Shown here piece after piece: positions 17,558 through 25,350 of a DNA stretch of 64,000 bases. Location of the stretch: positions 62,001 to 126,000 of the forward strand of contig NZ_JACJVN010000033.1 in the NCBI RefSeq assembly GCF_014212015.1. Direction: 5' to 3'. Made by a program: the position numbers and the translations under genes. This DNA comes from Cohnella lubricantis (lineage in GTDB: Bacteria; Bacillota; Bacilli; Paenibacillales; Paenibacillaceae). The notes under the pieces were generated by a model. It saw nothing but the letters and a program-made list of their open reading frames with translations. It was not told the origin of the DNA and did no database searches. Positions within the stretch are counted from its first letter, which is position 1. Every line of letters begins with the position of its first letter.

Positions 17558-18412
17558 ATGCAGCGACTAACCTATATCAATCCAAACGGCGAGAGCGTTG
17601 TCCTGGGCAATTCCCGCCCCTACATCCTCGCGCACATCGACGGGACAGGTGGCGTGCAGGCCGACATACGCTCGACCCAGTCGCCGTATCAGGACGGCTC
17701 GTCGGTCGTCGCGGTGCAGATGCCTAACCGCTTGGTCACGCTCACCGGAACGGTCATGGCCGGCAGCCGTGAAGAGATGTACGAGCTGCGCCGTCGGCTG
17801 TCTCGTGTGCTGAATCCCAAACTAGGCGCGGGCCGGCTCGTATACGAGAACGACTACCGCTCCTATGCAGCTGATGCCATACCAGACGAGGCGCCGGTGT
17901 TCACCAATCGATTCTCCAACCATCACGGGTTCACCGCCTCCTTCACATGCCCGGATCCGTTCTGGCGCGACGTTGAGGAAGCGACGAAGGACCTCAAGTC
18001 ATTAACTGGCGGCCTGACGTTTCCGCTTAAGCTCGGTACGCGCTTCGCTCTGATCGGCTACCGCGGCGTGTTTGAAAATGAGGGTGACGTCGAGACGCCG
18101 ATACGCATCCGCTACACGGGGCCTGCGGTGAATCCGGTGGTAGAGAATGAGACGACGGGCGAGTACATCAAGATCAACACAACGCTGGCCGCGACTGACG
18201 TGCTCGAAATCACAACGGCTTTCGGTCGGAAGCGGGTCGAGGTTGTGGCCGCCGACGGCAGCCGTACGAACGTATTCCACTGGATCGACCTTGGCAGCAC
18301 CTTCTTCGGGCTCCAACCTGGCGAGAACATCCTCAAATATAGTAGTGACAACGCCGAGGACGACATCTCGACAGTCACCGTGTACTGGAATAACCGCTAT
18401 GGAGGTGCGTGA
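17558..18412 (+). CDS. Distal tail protein (Dit)
   Basis: This 284-residue protein matches the Dit/phage tail family that forms the hub at the tail tip. The N-terminal domain carries SPYQDGSSVVAVQMPNRLVT and LTGTVMAG, then the strand-turn FTCPDPFWRD near residue 130, which is a landmark of Dit proteins. The C-terminal half is a galectin-like beta domain ending in TVTVYWNNRYGG. It lies directly after the tape measure with GGAGG upstream of ATG 17558. Confidence 0.88.
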   Translation: MQRLTYINPNGESVVLGNSRPYILAHIDGTGGVQADIRSTQSPYQDGSSVVAVQMPNRLVTLTGTVMAGSREEMYELRRRLSRVLNPKLGAGRLVYENDYRSYAADAIPDEAPVFTNRFSNHHGFTASFTCPDPFWRDVEEATKDLKSLTGGLTFPLKLGTRFALIGYRGVFENEGDVETPIRIRYTGPAVNPVVENETTGEYIKINTTLAATDVLEITTAFGRKRVEVVAADGSRTNVFHWIDLGSTFFGLQPGENILKYSSDNAEDDISTVTVYWNNRYGGA

Positions 18413-19497
18413 TGGCGAAACCATTCCTTCGCATCCTCGACACCGACTTTAACCTGCATGGCGAAATCGACGACTATGAGAGCCTCCAGTTCACGCGACG
18501 GTTCTTCCGGCCCGGCGAATTCGAGATCCACATTGCGCTGAGCAAGCAGCACACCGGAGAGCTGATGAAGGACCGGGTCATTTACATTAACAACGAGCCT
18601 AACAAGGCGGGTTACATCCAGTACCGCGGGATCGAAGAGGAGAATGGAATCGAGACGCTCGTTGTCAAAGGGCCGACTCTCGGCGGCGTGCTCGATCGAC
18701 GGATTACTGTGACGGATTCCTACGATCGCGTGTCTGGAGCCGCGGAGACGGTGCTGAAGCATTACGTCAATCGACACATTGTTGACGGCCTGTATCCCGG
18801 TCGGGCGATCCCGTTTGTTGCGTCCGCGCCAGATCTACTCCGCGGGAAGTCGACGCCATGGCAGTCCCGCTACGAGAACCTCCTGGATGTCGCGCAGCAG
18901 ATCGCGGAATGGTGCGATATTGGCTGGGGCGTGAACCTCGACTTCGCTGCGCGGAAGTGGGTGTTTGATGTCATTGAAGGCCGGAACGTCAGCGCGAGTC
19001 AATCAGCGCTGCCGCCGGTCATCTTCGCGCATGAGTTTGACAACGTAGAGAGCGAGTCGTTTATTGACTCGGACGCCAATTACAAAAATGTCGGTTATGC
19101 CGGCGGACCGGGGGAAGACGAGGACCGGCTTATCCAGGTCGTCGGAGAGGCGACCGGCTTCGACCGCCGCGAGGTGTTCCTCGACGCCTCCCAAGCCGAG
19201 GACGCCGCCGAACTGGTGACGCTCGGCCAACAGCAACTCGCGCAGCAGAAGCAGATTCTCACGTTCGACGGCAAGGTGCTTGATACGCAGACATTCCGGT
19301 ACGGCGTCGATTGGGATCTGGGCGACATCGTGACGCTGCGCAATAAGCGATGGGGCGTGACAATGGACCCGCGGGTGACGGAGGTCAAGGAGATTTACGA
19401 GAAGACGTCTTCCCTCGAAGTGAAATTCGGGACAGACATTCCGGACATCACGCGCGAGATGAAGGCACTGAAAAACAAGGTTAAGAGGAGTGGTTAA
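18412..19497 (+). CDS. Tail protein, ReqiPepy6 Gp37-like (Tal-type)
   Basis: This 361-residue protein resembles siphovirus ReqiPepy6 Gp37-like tail proteins, which occupy the tail-associated lysin/hub position. Landmarks are the N-terminal FLRILDTDFNLHGEID, then SLQFTRRFFRPGEFEIHI near residue 25, and the C-terminal KWDLGDIVTL-like strand (WDLGDIVTLRNKRWGV). ATG 18412 has GGAGG six bases upstream and overlaps the Dit stop; GTG 18409 is too close to the site. No peptidase motif is seen, so it is a structural hub rather than a lysin. Confidence 0.83.
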   Translation: MAKPFLRILDTDFNLHGEIDDYESLQFTRRFFRPGEFEIHIALSKQHTGELMKDRVIYINNEPNKAGYIQYRGIEEENGIETLVVKGPTLGGVLDRRITVTDSYDRVSGAAETVLKHYVNRHIVDGLYPGRAIPFVASAPDLLRGKSTPWQSRYENLLDVAQQIAEWCDIGWGVNLDFAARKWVFDVIEGRNVSASQSALPPVIFAHEFDNVESESFIDSDANYKNVGYAGGPGEDEDRLIQVVGEATGFDRREVFLDASQAEDAAELVTLGQQQLAQQKQILTFDGKVLDTQTFRYGVDWDLGDIVTLRNKRWGVTMDPRVTEVKEIYEKTSSLEVKFGTDIPDITREMKALKNKVKRSG

Positions 19498-19499
19498 GG

Positions 19500-20897
19500 A
19501 TGCCTCAGAAGTCTAGTTTCTTCGATTCGACGGCCACCGATCCGAGAGAATATTCCGCCACTGAATTCGCTGAATACTTCTCTCGACTCGTCGGCAATGG
19601 AGTGTTCGCCGGCGGCACAAACCTAGCGGTGACTGCGAACGGTGGCGAGACGTTCGTCTCTGTATCGCTCGGCTTCGGCTGGATTAACGGCTACCTGTAC
19701 AGCGTATACGGCGTACCGGTTGACCTACCGATCGCGCCGAACACAGCCGCCCAAGACCGCATTGATCGCGTTGTCCTGAGGCTCGATACGAGCGCGCCAG
19801 TCCGGTCAATAACGGCCGCGGTGGTCGAGGGTACGCCAGCTGCCAACCCCGCGCCGCCGCCGCTGACTCGCGAGGGGAATATCTACGAATTGAGCCTCGC
19901 GCAGGTGCGCTTAATCGCGAATACGGCGACCGTTAACCCCGCGCTGATTACAGACGAACGCCTGAATAACGCCGTCTGCGGTCTAGTGACGGGATTGATT
20001 GACCAGGCTGATACGACGGACATCTTTAATCAGTTTCAGGCGTGGCTTACGGCCAAGCAGGCGGAATGGCAACAGGAGTGGAACGACTTCATGGGGACGA
20101 TCCAAGATGGCGGATTCGCCACGACCACCTATGTGGATTCGATCGCAAATGAGCTTTTTCAATCTGTCGGTAATGGGAAGACGCAAGTCGCCGCCGCTAT
20201 TACCGACAAGGGAATCCCTACGTCAGCGAATGATGCGTTCGCGACGATGGCGGCGAACATTGAAGCGATACAGGTCGGAGTCGACACTTCAGATGCTAAC
20301 CTCGACCCAGCTAAGTTAGTCCGTGGCTACAGCGGGTACGATGACGGCGTGTTGAAACAGGGGACAATGGACGCGCACGGCGGATATACCGATCCGCAGG
20401 GGTACTATGCGGATGGTAACGGATATCTGTACAGCTGGATTCCGTATGGAGCGTATCTCACCGACAGCGGAAGCGGCAGCGGGACTCCGGGGATACGAAA
20501 TTATGACGCTAACTTTAAACCGGAGAATATCATCGGGAGCATCTTTGGATTGCAGGGATCTGCCCAGCCGAAGAGAGTGGCAAGCGGGACGGGTCAATCC
20601 CCTAGTGCCACTAGACCATTTATTCGATATGATGGCGCGACGATCACTAACCGTTATCCGATAACGGTTAATGGACTGTCGTTCACTCCGAAAACCGTTT
20701 TTATTCTGGCGTCGAACTACGTATCGATTTATACGGCGGCTACAACCGAAGCCGGTCAGTATAACGGATATTATATATTCGTTAACGACGGAATTCAGTT
20801 CAGACTTGACGGTACACAAGCCTATATAAATAACGGCGGATTCTGCCTACCACACAACATAGTCAACAATCCCATTACTTGGGTAGCCATCGGATAA
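19500..20897 (+). CDS. Tail fibre/receptor-binding baseplate protein
   Basis: This 465-residue protein starts with an SFFDSTATDPREYSATEFAEYFSRLVGNGVF segment common to the N-terminal domain of Gram-positive baseplate or fibre proteins. A Trp/Gln-rich helix (FQAWLTAKQAEWQQEWNDF) then starts near residue 180. A short AKLVRGYSGYDDGVLKQGTM repeat-like motif follows, and the C-terminal domain is rich in Gly, Tyr and Asn and is probably the receptor-binding head. Codon use in the last 450 bases is more AT rich than in neighbouring genes, consistent with exchange of the tip domain. Confidence 0.78.
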   Translation: MPQKSSFFDSTATDPREYSATEFAEYFSRLVGNGVFAGGTNLAVTANGGETFVSVSLGFGWINGYLYSVYGVPVDLPIAPNTAAQDRIDRVVLRLDTSAPVRSITAAVVEGTPAANPAPPPLTREGNIYELSLAQVRLIANTATVNPALITDERLNNAVCGLVTGLIDQADTTDIFNQFQAWLTAKQAEWQQEWNDFMGTIQDGGFATTTYVDSIANELFQSVGNGKTQVAAAITDKGIPTSANDAFATMAANIEAIQVGVDTSDANLDPAKLVRGYSGYDDGVLKQGTMDAHGGYTDPQGYYADGNGYLYSWIPYGAYLTDSGSGSGTPGIRNYDANFKPENIIGSIFGLQGSAQPKRVASGTGQSPSATRPFIRYDGATITNRYPITVNGLSFTPKTVFILASNYVSIYTAATTEAGQYNGYYIFVNDGIQFRLDGTQAYINNGGFCLPHNIVNNPITWVAIG

Positions 20898-20909
20898 GGA
20901 GGGTAAAAT

Positions 20910-21305
20910 ATGCAAGTTGGAATGAAAATCTATTATGACTTGCTTACAGGCGAAGTCATCCAACCAATTGGGCAGCGGCAAGGTTACGTCGTCGAGACGA
21001 CACGCGAACAGGACTTTGCAACATACGCCGCCCTTGCCGAGCGAGTGCCGGAGGCGGTGGGCATGGTCCAACTCGAATATGGTCAGTACGAGCAAGACTT
21101 CGCGGAGTGCGGCGGAAACTTCCGCGTAGACATCAGCGATCCGAGCGAGCCGAAGCTCGTATTCAGTTACCCTGATCCCGTCGACCCCGATGCACCGCCA
21201 GTGTACCATCCGCCGTTATCGGTGCAGGTCGCCCAACAGCAGCAGACGATTGATGACTTGACGGCAGCCATCGCCGATCTGATGGCTGCTCAATTATCAG
21301 TATAA
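20910..21305 (+). CDS. Phage tail-associated protein of unknown function
   Basis: This 131-residue protein starts behind AAGGAGGG, 12 bases after the fibre gene. The N-terminal 60 residues contain KIYYDLLTGEVIQ and a Tyr/Gln-rich core (FATYAALAERVPEAVG) of a type often encoded after fibre genes. A proline-rich linker and a short C-terminal helix (QQQQTIDDLTAAIADLMAAQL) follow, probably a coiled coil. A terminator follows directly. The gene probably encodes a tail tip or fibre accessory protein. Confidence 0.7.
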   Translation: MQVGMKIYYDLLTGEVIQPIGQRQGYVVETTREQDFATYAALAERVPEAVGMVQLEYGQYEQDFAECGGNFRVDISDPSEPKLVFSYPDPVDPDAPPVYHPPLSVQVAQQQQTIDDLTAAIADLMAAQLSV

Positions 21306-21332
21306 GCGGTTCCCGCGCGGGGCCGCTTTTCT
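21304..21332 (+). terminator. Terminator after tail module
   Basis: AAGCGG (21304-21309) pairs with CCGCTT (21323-21328), extended by CCCG/CGGG inside the loop, and is followed by TTTTCTT. Confidence 0.75.
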
Positions 21333-21359
21333 TCTACCCACGAAAGGGGGTGAGACGAC

Positions 21360-21551
21360 ATGATCATTACCGACTATATGGCACGCGTCTTCGCGCGCGC
21401 AATCGCGATCCGCTACAAGGCCGGCGAAACGGATGTCAACGCGCTGCTCGACGGCTACAACCTGCAAGGCGACAACCGGACGCTGGTGCTGGCTCAGCTC
21501 GCGGCGCTGTACCCGGAGATTCCGCACGGCGGGGAGCAGGCAACGGCATAA
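21360..21551 (+). CDS. Small phage protein
   Basis: This 63-residue protein starts at ATG 21360 behind GAAAGGGGGTGA. It is mostly helical (DYMARVFARAIAIRYKAGE) with a Leu-rich second half. It resembles in size and position the XkdX-like small proteins between tail and lysis genes, but it lacks their usual Trp-rich pattern. Function unknown. It is flanked on both sides by terminators, so it may be transcribed on its own. Confidence 0.62.
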   Translation: MIITDYMARVFARAIAIRYKAGETDVNALLDGYNLQGDNRTLVLAQLAALYPEIPHGGEQATA

Positions 21552-21571
21552 TCGCAAACGCTTGGTAATTT

Positions 21572-21600
21572 GAGGTCGGGCAGCTGCTCGGCCTCTTTAT
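21572..21600 (+). terminator. Terminator before protease gene
   Basis: GAGG-t-CG-g-GCA at 21572-21582 pairs with TGC-t-CG-g-CCTC ending at 21595, followed by TTTATATT. Confidence 0.65.
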
Positions 21601-21619
21601 ATTGAGAGGATGTGTCTCT

Positions 21620-22717
21620 ATGACCAACAGAGTAGCCGATGAGTTAGGGGTTAAAGAATTTTGGGAGCACGGGCTTGACGGATCAAGCGTAGTAGTCGCG
21701 GTCATCGACAGCGGGTTTGCGCTTGAACATCCGGAGCTGTCTGGGAGAGTAATAGGTACATTCCGCGCAACGTTTACCGGTGATCCGGACGACATGAGTG
21801 ATGTCACAGGCCATGGAACCGCTGTGGCGAGCATCATCGCCGGCGCGACGGTCGGGATCGCACCTAGCGTCAAGCTATTGCTCATCAAAGTGGCGGGCGA
21901 CGACGGCTCGCAAGGCGCCGGCTCCATAGCAAACGGCATCAAGTACGCGGTAGGCTGGCGCGGACCGAACGGGGAACGCGTGAGCGCCATCAACATGTCG
22001 CTGGGCGGGCCAGCGAGCTGGGTGGACATGCACGACCAGATCAAGCGTGCAGTAGCGGCCAACATCCTTGTCGTCTGTTCTGGTGGAAACTCCGGAGATG
22101 GTAATGCGACGACCGATGAATGGGATTATCCTGCCGGATTTGCAGAGGTCGTGTCCGTGGGGGCATACGACACTAGCTTCAAAGTGGCACACTTCAGCAA
22201 CTCGAACGCGGAGATCGACCTGATCGGTCCCGGTGCCATGGTCGATGCTGCTTGTCATACTGGTGGGCTTCGAACCTTCTCCGGCACGTCGAGCGCGGCT
22301 CCCTGCGTCAGTGCTGCATCTGCGCTGCTCATCCAGCAATTCCGCCGCGACATGGGCCGCGACCCGACCGAGCCGGAGTTGTACGCATTGCTCGTCAAGC
22401 ACACGACGACGCAGGGCATCGTCGGCTCCACTGATCGCCGTTTGATCGGTAACGGGCGTCTGCGCCTGACGTACGCGGATGCGCCGCCGAAACCGTACAC
22501 CGTCGATGACATCTCGTTCGAGGACGCGCTTCGCGGTTTCATGGCTACGCCGATTGACGGCCGGACCGGTGGCGCGCCGACGATTGACAGCCCCGATCTA
22601 TGGCTTAAGCTATCTGCTAAGCAGCAGCGAGGCGAGGCGATCACACCGCAGGAATTCCGGTTCTTCGAATTGCTCGTTCGTAAAACGTTTACGGCTTTGA
22701 AAAATAGCCGGGCGTAA
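21620..22717 (+). CDS. Subtilisin-like serine protease (S8), no signal peptide
   Basis: This 365-residue protein is a complete S8 peptidase encoded between tail and lysis genes. The catalytic triad is Asp30 (VAVIDSG), His65 (TGHGTAVAS) and Ser224 (SGTSSAAP); the oxyanion Asn is Asn157 (CSGGNSG). The protein starts directly at the mature fold with neither signal peptide nor propeptide, as in intracellular subtilisins. After the protease domain comes a C-terminal region of about 100 residues ending in a helical segment (KLSAKQQRGEAITPQEFRFFELL). ATG 21620 has GAGAGGA nine bases upstream. Its substrate (virion, host or immunity protein) cannot be read from sequence. Confidence 0.93.
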   Translation: MTNRVADELGVKEFWEHGLDGSSVVVAVIDSGFALEHPELSGRVIGTFRATFTGDPDDMSDVTGHGTAVASIIAGATVGIAPSVKLLLIKVAGDDGSQGAGSIANGIKYAVGWRGPNGERVSAINMSLGGPASWVDMHDQIKRAVAANILVVCSGGNSGDGNATTDEWDYPAGFAEVVSVGAYDTSFKVAHFSNSNAEIDLIGPGAMVDAACHTGGLRTFSGTSSAAPCVSAASALLIQQFRRDMGRDPTEPELYALLVKHTTTQGIVGSTDRRLIGNGRLRLTYADAPPKPYTVDDISFEDALRGFMATPIDGRTGGAPTIDSPDLWLKLSAKQQRGEAITPQEFRFFELLVRKTFTALKNSRA

Positions 22718-22740
22718 TGCTCGGCAGAGGGGGCGGGGAA

Positions 22741-23214
22741 GTGAATCAGGCAAAAGAGATGTTGGCAAATGTGTGGACGGCAGCGTTATCTAAAAGTGGC
22801 AATGAGGCAGTAGTAGGGGGATGGGCTGCGGCAGTCGGGGTGTTTATCTCGGCCGCGCTCGGCGGGTGGGACAAGGCTCTCCAAGTGCTGCTTACGCTCA
22901 TGGTAGTCGACTACCTGACCGGCGTCGCTGGCGCATTTCGGAACAAGACAGTTAACTCTGACACGATGTTCTGGGGCGGCATCCGCAAGATCACGGTGCT
23001 TGTTGTCGTGATGCTGGCGGCGATGGCCGATAGCTGGGTGCAGCCGGACGCGCCGATTTTCCGCACAGCCGCGATCTATTTTTACGTTGGACGTGAAGGG
23101 CTGAGCGTGGTCGAAAATCTCGGTACGCTCGGCGTTCCGCTGCCGGGCAAATTGCGGGATTGGCTCGAACAGCTTAATAAGCAGGAGGAAAAGACCAATG
23201 CAAGCGGCAAGTAA
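22741..23214 (+). CDS. Phage holin
   Basis: This 157-residue membrane protein of the phi29/TcdE-like lysis holin group forms pores that release or trigger the endolysin. Three hydrophobic segments are visible: about residues 25-45 (GGWAAAVGVFISAALGGW), 48-65 (VLLTLMVVDYLTGVAGAF, the diagnostic DYLTG motif) and 80-100 (ITVLVVVMLAAMADSW). The tail is charged. GTG 22741 is preferred because AGAGGGGG lies just upstream; ATG 22717 has no ribosome binding site. It overlaps the endolysin start by 17 bases. Confidence 0.9.
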   Translation: MNQAKEMLANVWTAALSKSGNEAVVGGWAAAVGVFISAALGGWDKALQVLLTLMVVDYLTGVAGAFRNKTVNSDTMFWGGIRKITVLVVVMLAAMADSWVQPDAPIFRTAAIYFYVGREGLSVVENLGTLGVPLPGKLRDWLEQLNKQEEKTNASGK

Positions 23215-23944
23215 AGGCATCGACTGTTCGGCTCCACTGACGGCCGCCAAGGCGCAACAGATCGCAGCGGCCGGTTATCAATTCGTGGCGCGCTATCTCG
23301 TGCCGCGGGATTACGCCTGGAAGCGGCTCACCCGCACGGAGGCTGAGGCGATCACATTCGCAGGCATGCAGATCGTCTCCGTCTTTGAGACATCGGCCAA
23401 CCGTCCTGTTGGCGGAGCAGCCAACGGTAAGGAAGATGGAGTCGCAGCCTTGAAAGAAGCGCAAGCGATCGGACAGCCTGCCGGGTCGGCGATCTACTTC
23501 GCTGTCGACTACGACGCGCAGCCGAAGGACTACGACGCAATCGAGGCGTACCTGCGTGCAGCCGCTGCGGAGATCCCGGGATATGAGGCGGGCGTGTACG
23601 GCTCGTATGCCGTGGTCGAGGAAATGGCGAAACGAATACCGGGCATCAAATGCTGGCAGACGTACGCCTGGAGCCGCGGAAAGCAGAGCACGCACGCGAA
23701 CATCTACCAGTACCAGAACGATACTCGCGTAGCCGGTGCCGCGGTTGACCTTAACAAGTCGTTCGGCAGCGAGGGATGGTGGGATACGAAGGGAGGAGCG
23801 GAAAGTATGAGTAAAGAAGACGCGGAAAAGATTATCCGGTTTTTGTCGGCCGCCTGGTACGCCGCAACGGATTCGGAGTCTAAGGCTGAGTTTCAACGGC
23901 TCGCCAACGAGGTGCGCAAGACAGCCGGCATTCCGGTACAATGA
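23198..23944 (+). CDS. Endolysin with DUF1906 glycoside hydrolase-like domain
   Basis: This 248-residue cell wall lytic protein has an Rv2525c-like (DUF1906) TIM-barrel domain at residues about 5-200. Family features are KGIDCSAPL with the first acidic residue, GYQFVARYLVPRDY, IYFAVDYDAQPKDY and VYGSYAVVEEM. The C-terminal 45 residues form a helical segment that may help bind the wall. It follows the holin, as expected for a lysis cassette, and is closed by a strong terminator. No signal peptide is present, consistent with holin-dependent release. Confidence 0.9.
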   Translation: MQAASKGIDCSAPLTAAKAQQIAAAGYQFVARYLVPRDYAWKRLTRTEAEAITFAGMQIVSVFETSANRPVGGAANGKEDGVAALKEAQAIGQPAGSAIYFAVDYDAQPKDYDAIEAYLRAAAAEIPGYEAGVYGSYAVVEEMAKRIPGIKCWQTYAWSRGKQSTHANIYQYQNDTRVAGAAVDLNKSFGSEGWWDTKGGAESMSKEDAEKIIRFLSAAWYAATDSESKAEFQRLANEVRKTAGIPVQ

Positions 23945-23949
23945 CGATC

Positions 23950-23982
23950 AGCCCGGGGGCTTCGGCTCTCGGGCTGTTTTTG
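23950..23982 (+). terminator. Terminator of late operon
   Basis: AGCCCG (23950-23955) pairs with CGGGCT (23970-23975), with a GC-rich loop containing CTTCGG, followed by GTTTTTGTTT. It ends the rightward phage late transcript. Confidence 0.85.
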
Positions 23983-23983
23983 T

Positions 23984-24169
23984 TTATTCCTCGAGTTCGG
24001 CCAGCAGTTGCTTGACTGCGGCCCGCGCCGCTTCGTCGGATATATACGGAAGTGCCGCGGATAGCACTCGCTCCATCTTCTCCAGTTTTGCGATTAGCCA
24101 TTGCGTGTCCTCTTCGGCCTGCGCGCCGAGGTATTCGAGCCGATACTCGATCGCGTCGATTCGCTTCAT
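23984..24169 (-). CDS. Small coiled-coil protein
   Basis: This 61-residue protein on the minus strand is helical throughout and highly charged (YRLEYLGAQAEEDTQWLIAKLEKMERVL), with spacing of Leu and Ile typical of a coiled coil. Its start overlaps the stop of the zinc-ribbon-like gene to its right by four bases, so the two are co-translated. The function is not recognisable. Similar short genes flank the lysis end of prophages and are expressed in the lysogen. Confidence 0.6.
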   Translation of the reverse strand: MKRIDAIEYRLEYLGAQAEEDTQWLIAKLEKMERVLSAALPYISDEAARAAVKQLLAELEE

Positions 24170-24429
24170 CTTACCACTCCAGCTTTATACCGTCCTTGAT
24201 AATATTCTTGGCATTTGCGGCAATACTTCGGACCCTTTTTATGTAGCGTCTCCGGCTCGTCCCACTCGCCTCCGCATTGAGGACATTTACCATCATCGGA
24301 TCGCGCTTCCCGTTTAATACGCGCCGCGGCGCGGTAGCGGCAGCGGTCTGAGCAATAACGAGAGTGCTCTCGTTTAGGAGCGTAAGGCTTGCCGCATTCG
24401 TCGCAATCGCGCATTGTTAACGCTGGCAT
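24166..24429 (-). CDS. Zinc-finger-like small protein
   Basis: This 87-residue minus-strand protein has four Cys pairs: CDECGKPY, CSDRCRYR, CPQCGG and CRKCQEY, suggesting two treble-clef or zinc-ribbon units with a basic middle. ATG 24429 (MPALTMRDC) sits nine bases after AAAGG; the upstream ATGs at 24438 and 24435 are too close to that site. It is probably a nucleic-acid-binding or regulatory protein of the lysogeny region. No exact family is recognised. Confidence 0.7.
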   Translation of the reverse strand: MPALTMRDCDECGKPYAPKREHSRYCSDRCRYRAAARIKREARSDDGKCPQCGGEWDEPETLHKKGPKYCRKCQEYYQGRYKAGVVR

Positions 24430-24497
24430 AGTCATCATCCTTTCGTTTCAATCCACGCATAATCCTATTTTATTGTCAAAAGAGCATATATGTAAAG

Positions 24498-24572
24498 GGG
24501 AGCGTGCGCTGCTCCCTCGTGGCGGGTTCCCGCGACGCCCCGGAGGGCGTTTCGGCCGGTTCCCATCCGGCC
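24498..24572. other. Four tandem stem-loops in intergenic gap
   Basis: Within 75 bases there are GGGAGC/GCTCCC (24498-24516), GCG/CGC-type pairing around 24520-24534, ACGCCC/GGGCGT with a CGGA tetraloop (24535-24550) and GGCCGG/CCGGCC (24554-24572). No T-run follows on either strand. They lie between two leftward genes and could be an RNA structure or processing element of the leftward transcript. Confidence 0.5.
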
Positions 24573-24586
24573 ATCGTCAGGCGGGG

Positions 24587-25033
24587 TTAGTTGCCCATGT
24601 GTCCTTTTGCAGCGATCGCCAACTCTCTGCGATATTCCGAGTGGAGCAAGTTGCGGTTGTCGATCCACCATTTCGCGCTTGCCGTATTGATCTTCTCGGT
24701 CACTTGCTCGATCATCCACGCAATCGCCTTAGCAGCCTGTTCGTCTTTTGGCGTTCCCTTCGTCAGCTCCTTGCGGATTGGCTCAAAGATCTCGTCGATC
24801 ATCTTGCTGCGGATTGTTGTTGCCCAAGCGATCTGCTTCTCGCTACCTTCAAGCGCCGGCAGACCTTGCTCGGCCGCCTTCGCTTCTGCTTTCGCTTGCT
24901 GCTGTGCCCGGTAGCAATCGGTGCACACGCCCTGCTCCATTTGCTTCAGCTTCCATTCACGATCTTTGCCCTTGCCGACTAGATCAACCGTAACCGTATG
25001 CCCGCATGTGTGAGTTACCGTGTACTTTGCCAT
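24587..25033 (-). CDS. Phage protein with N-terminal zinc-binding motif, unknown function
   Basis: This 148-residue minus-strand protein begins with a likely metal site (HTCGHTVTV with CTDCYRAQ near residue 37). The body is Lys/Ala-rich and helical (AQQQAKAEAKAAEQGL) and contains EKQIAWATTIRSKMID, a signature of a family of uncharacterised phage and plasmid proteins. It has a strong sigma-A promoter at 25066-25094 that overlaps an operator-like motif shared with the divergent RHH gene. Function unknown. Confidence 0.78.
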   Translation of the reverse strand: MAKYTVTHTCGHTVTVDLVGKGKDREWKLKQMEQGVCTDCYRAQQQAKAEAKAAEQGLPALEGSEKQIAWATTIRSKMIDEIFEPIRKELTKGTPKDEQAAKAIAWMIEQVTEKINTASAKWWIDNRNLLHSEYRRELAIAAKGHMGN

Positions 25034-25065
25034 CCTTAATCAGCTCCCTTGTCCTTTATGTCTTT

Positions 25066-25094
25066 ATTATATACTTGCACACGTATATGGTCAA
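25066..25094 (-). promoter_or_regulatory. Sigma-A promoter of leftward gene with operator half-site
   Basis: On the minus strand, TTGACC (25094-25089) and TATAAT (25071-25066) are separated by exactly 17 bases. CAAGTATA (25077-25070), the half-site of the palindrome at 25103-25120, covers the start of the -10 box. This suggests repression of this gene by the same regulator. Confidence 0.75.
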
Positions 25095-25102
25095 GCGTTT
25101 TT

Positions 25103-25136
25103 TATACTTGTTCAAGTATATATTTTCTGGTACGAT
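25103..25136 (+). promoter_or_regulatory. Palindromic operator overlapping rightward promoter
   Basis: TATACTTG-TT-CAAGTATA (25103-25120) is a perfect 8-bp palindrome. It overlaps a candidate -35 TTGTTC (25108-25113), which lies 17 bases before a -10 TACGAT (25131-25136) serving the RHH gene. Together with the half-site at 25070-25077 it suggests autoregulation of both divergent units. Confidence 0.65.
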
Positions 25137-25158
25137 GATATCGAAAGGAGTTGGTACG

Positions 25159-25350
25159 ATGGCCGGATCAGCAGCAACGCGCGCCAAGAACAAATACCAG
25201 GCCGCGAATTACGATCGGATCAGCATCGTTGTGCCTAAAGGCGAGAAAGAAGCTATTCGGGCAGCGGCCGAAGCGGCCGGCGCAGCAAGCGTGAATGAGT
25301 TCGTGGTTCGCGCGATCGAAGAAAAGATGGAGCGGGAGGGTCTAAAGTGA
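25159..25350 (+). CDS. Ribbon-helix-helix (Arc/MetJ-type) regulator
   Basis: This 63-residue protein has a basic N-terminus, then a strand (DRISIVVPKGEKEAI), then two helices (AAAEAAGAASVNEFVVRAIEEKM), the ribbon-helix-helix pattern of Arc-like repressors and many antitoxins. ATG 25159 has GAAAGGAG eight bases upstream. The promoter region carries palindromic half-sites, consistent with dimeric binding and autoregulation. The following gene overlaps it by four bases. That gene has no known toxin signature, so a toxin-antitoxin role is only a possibility. Confidence 0.8.
   Translation: MAGSAATRAKNKYQAANYDRISIVVPKGEKEAIRAAAEAAGAASVNEFVVRAIEEKMEREGLK

Noticed and set aside
24475-24590. CRISPR array idea for the tandem hairpins
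   Set aside because: The hairpins differ in sequence and there are no repeated units with unique spacers.
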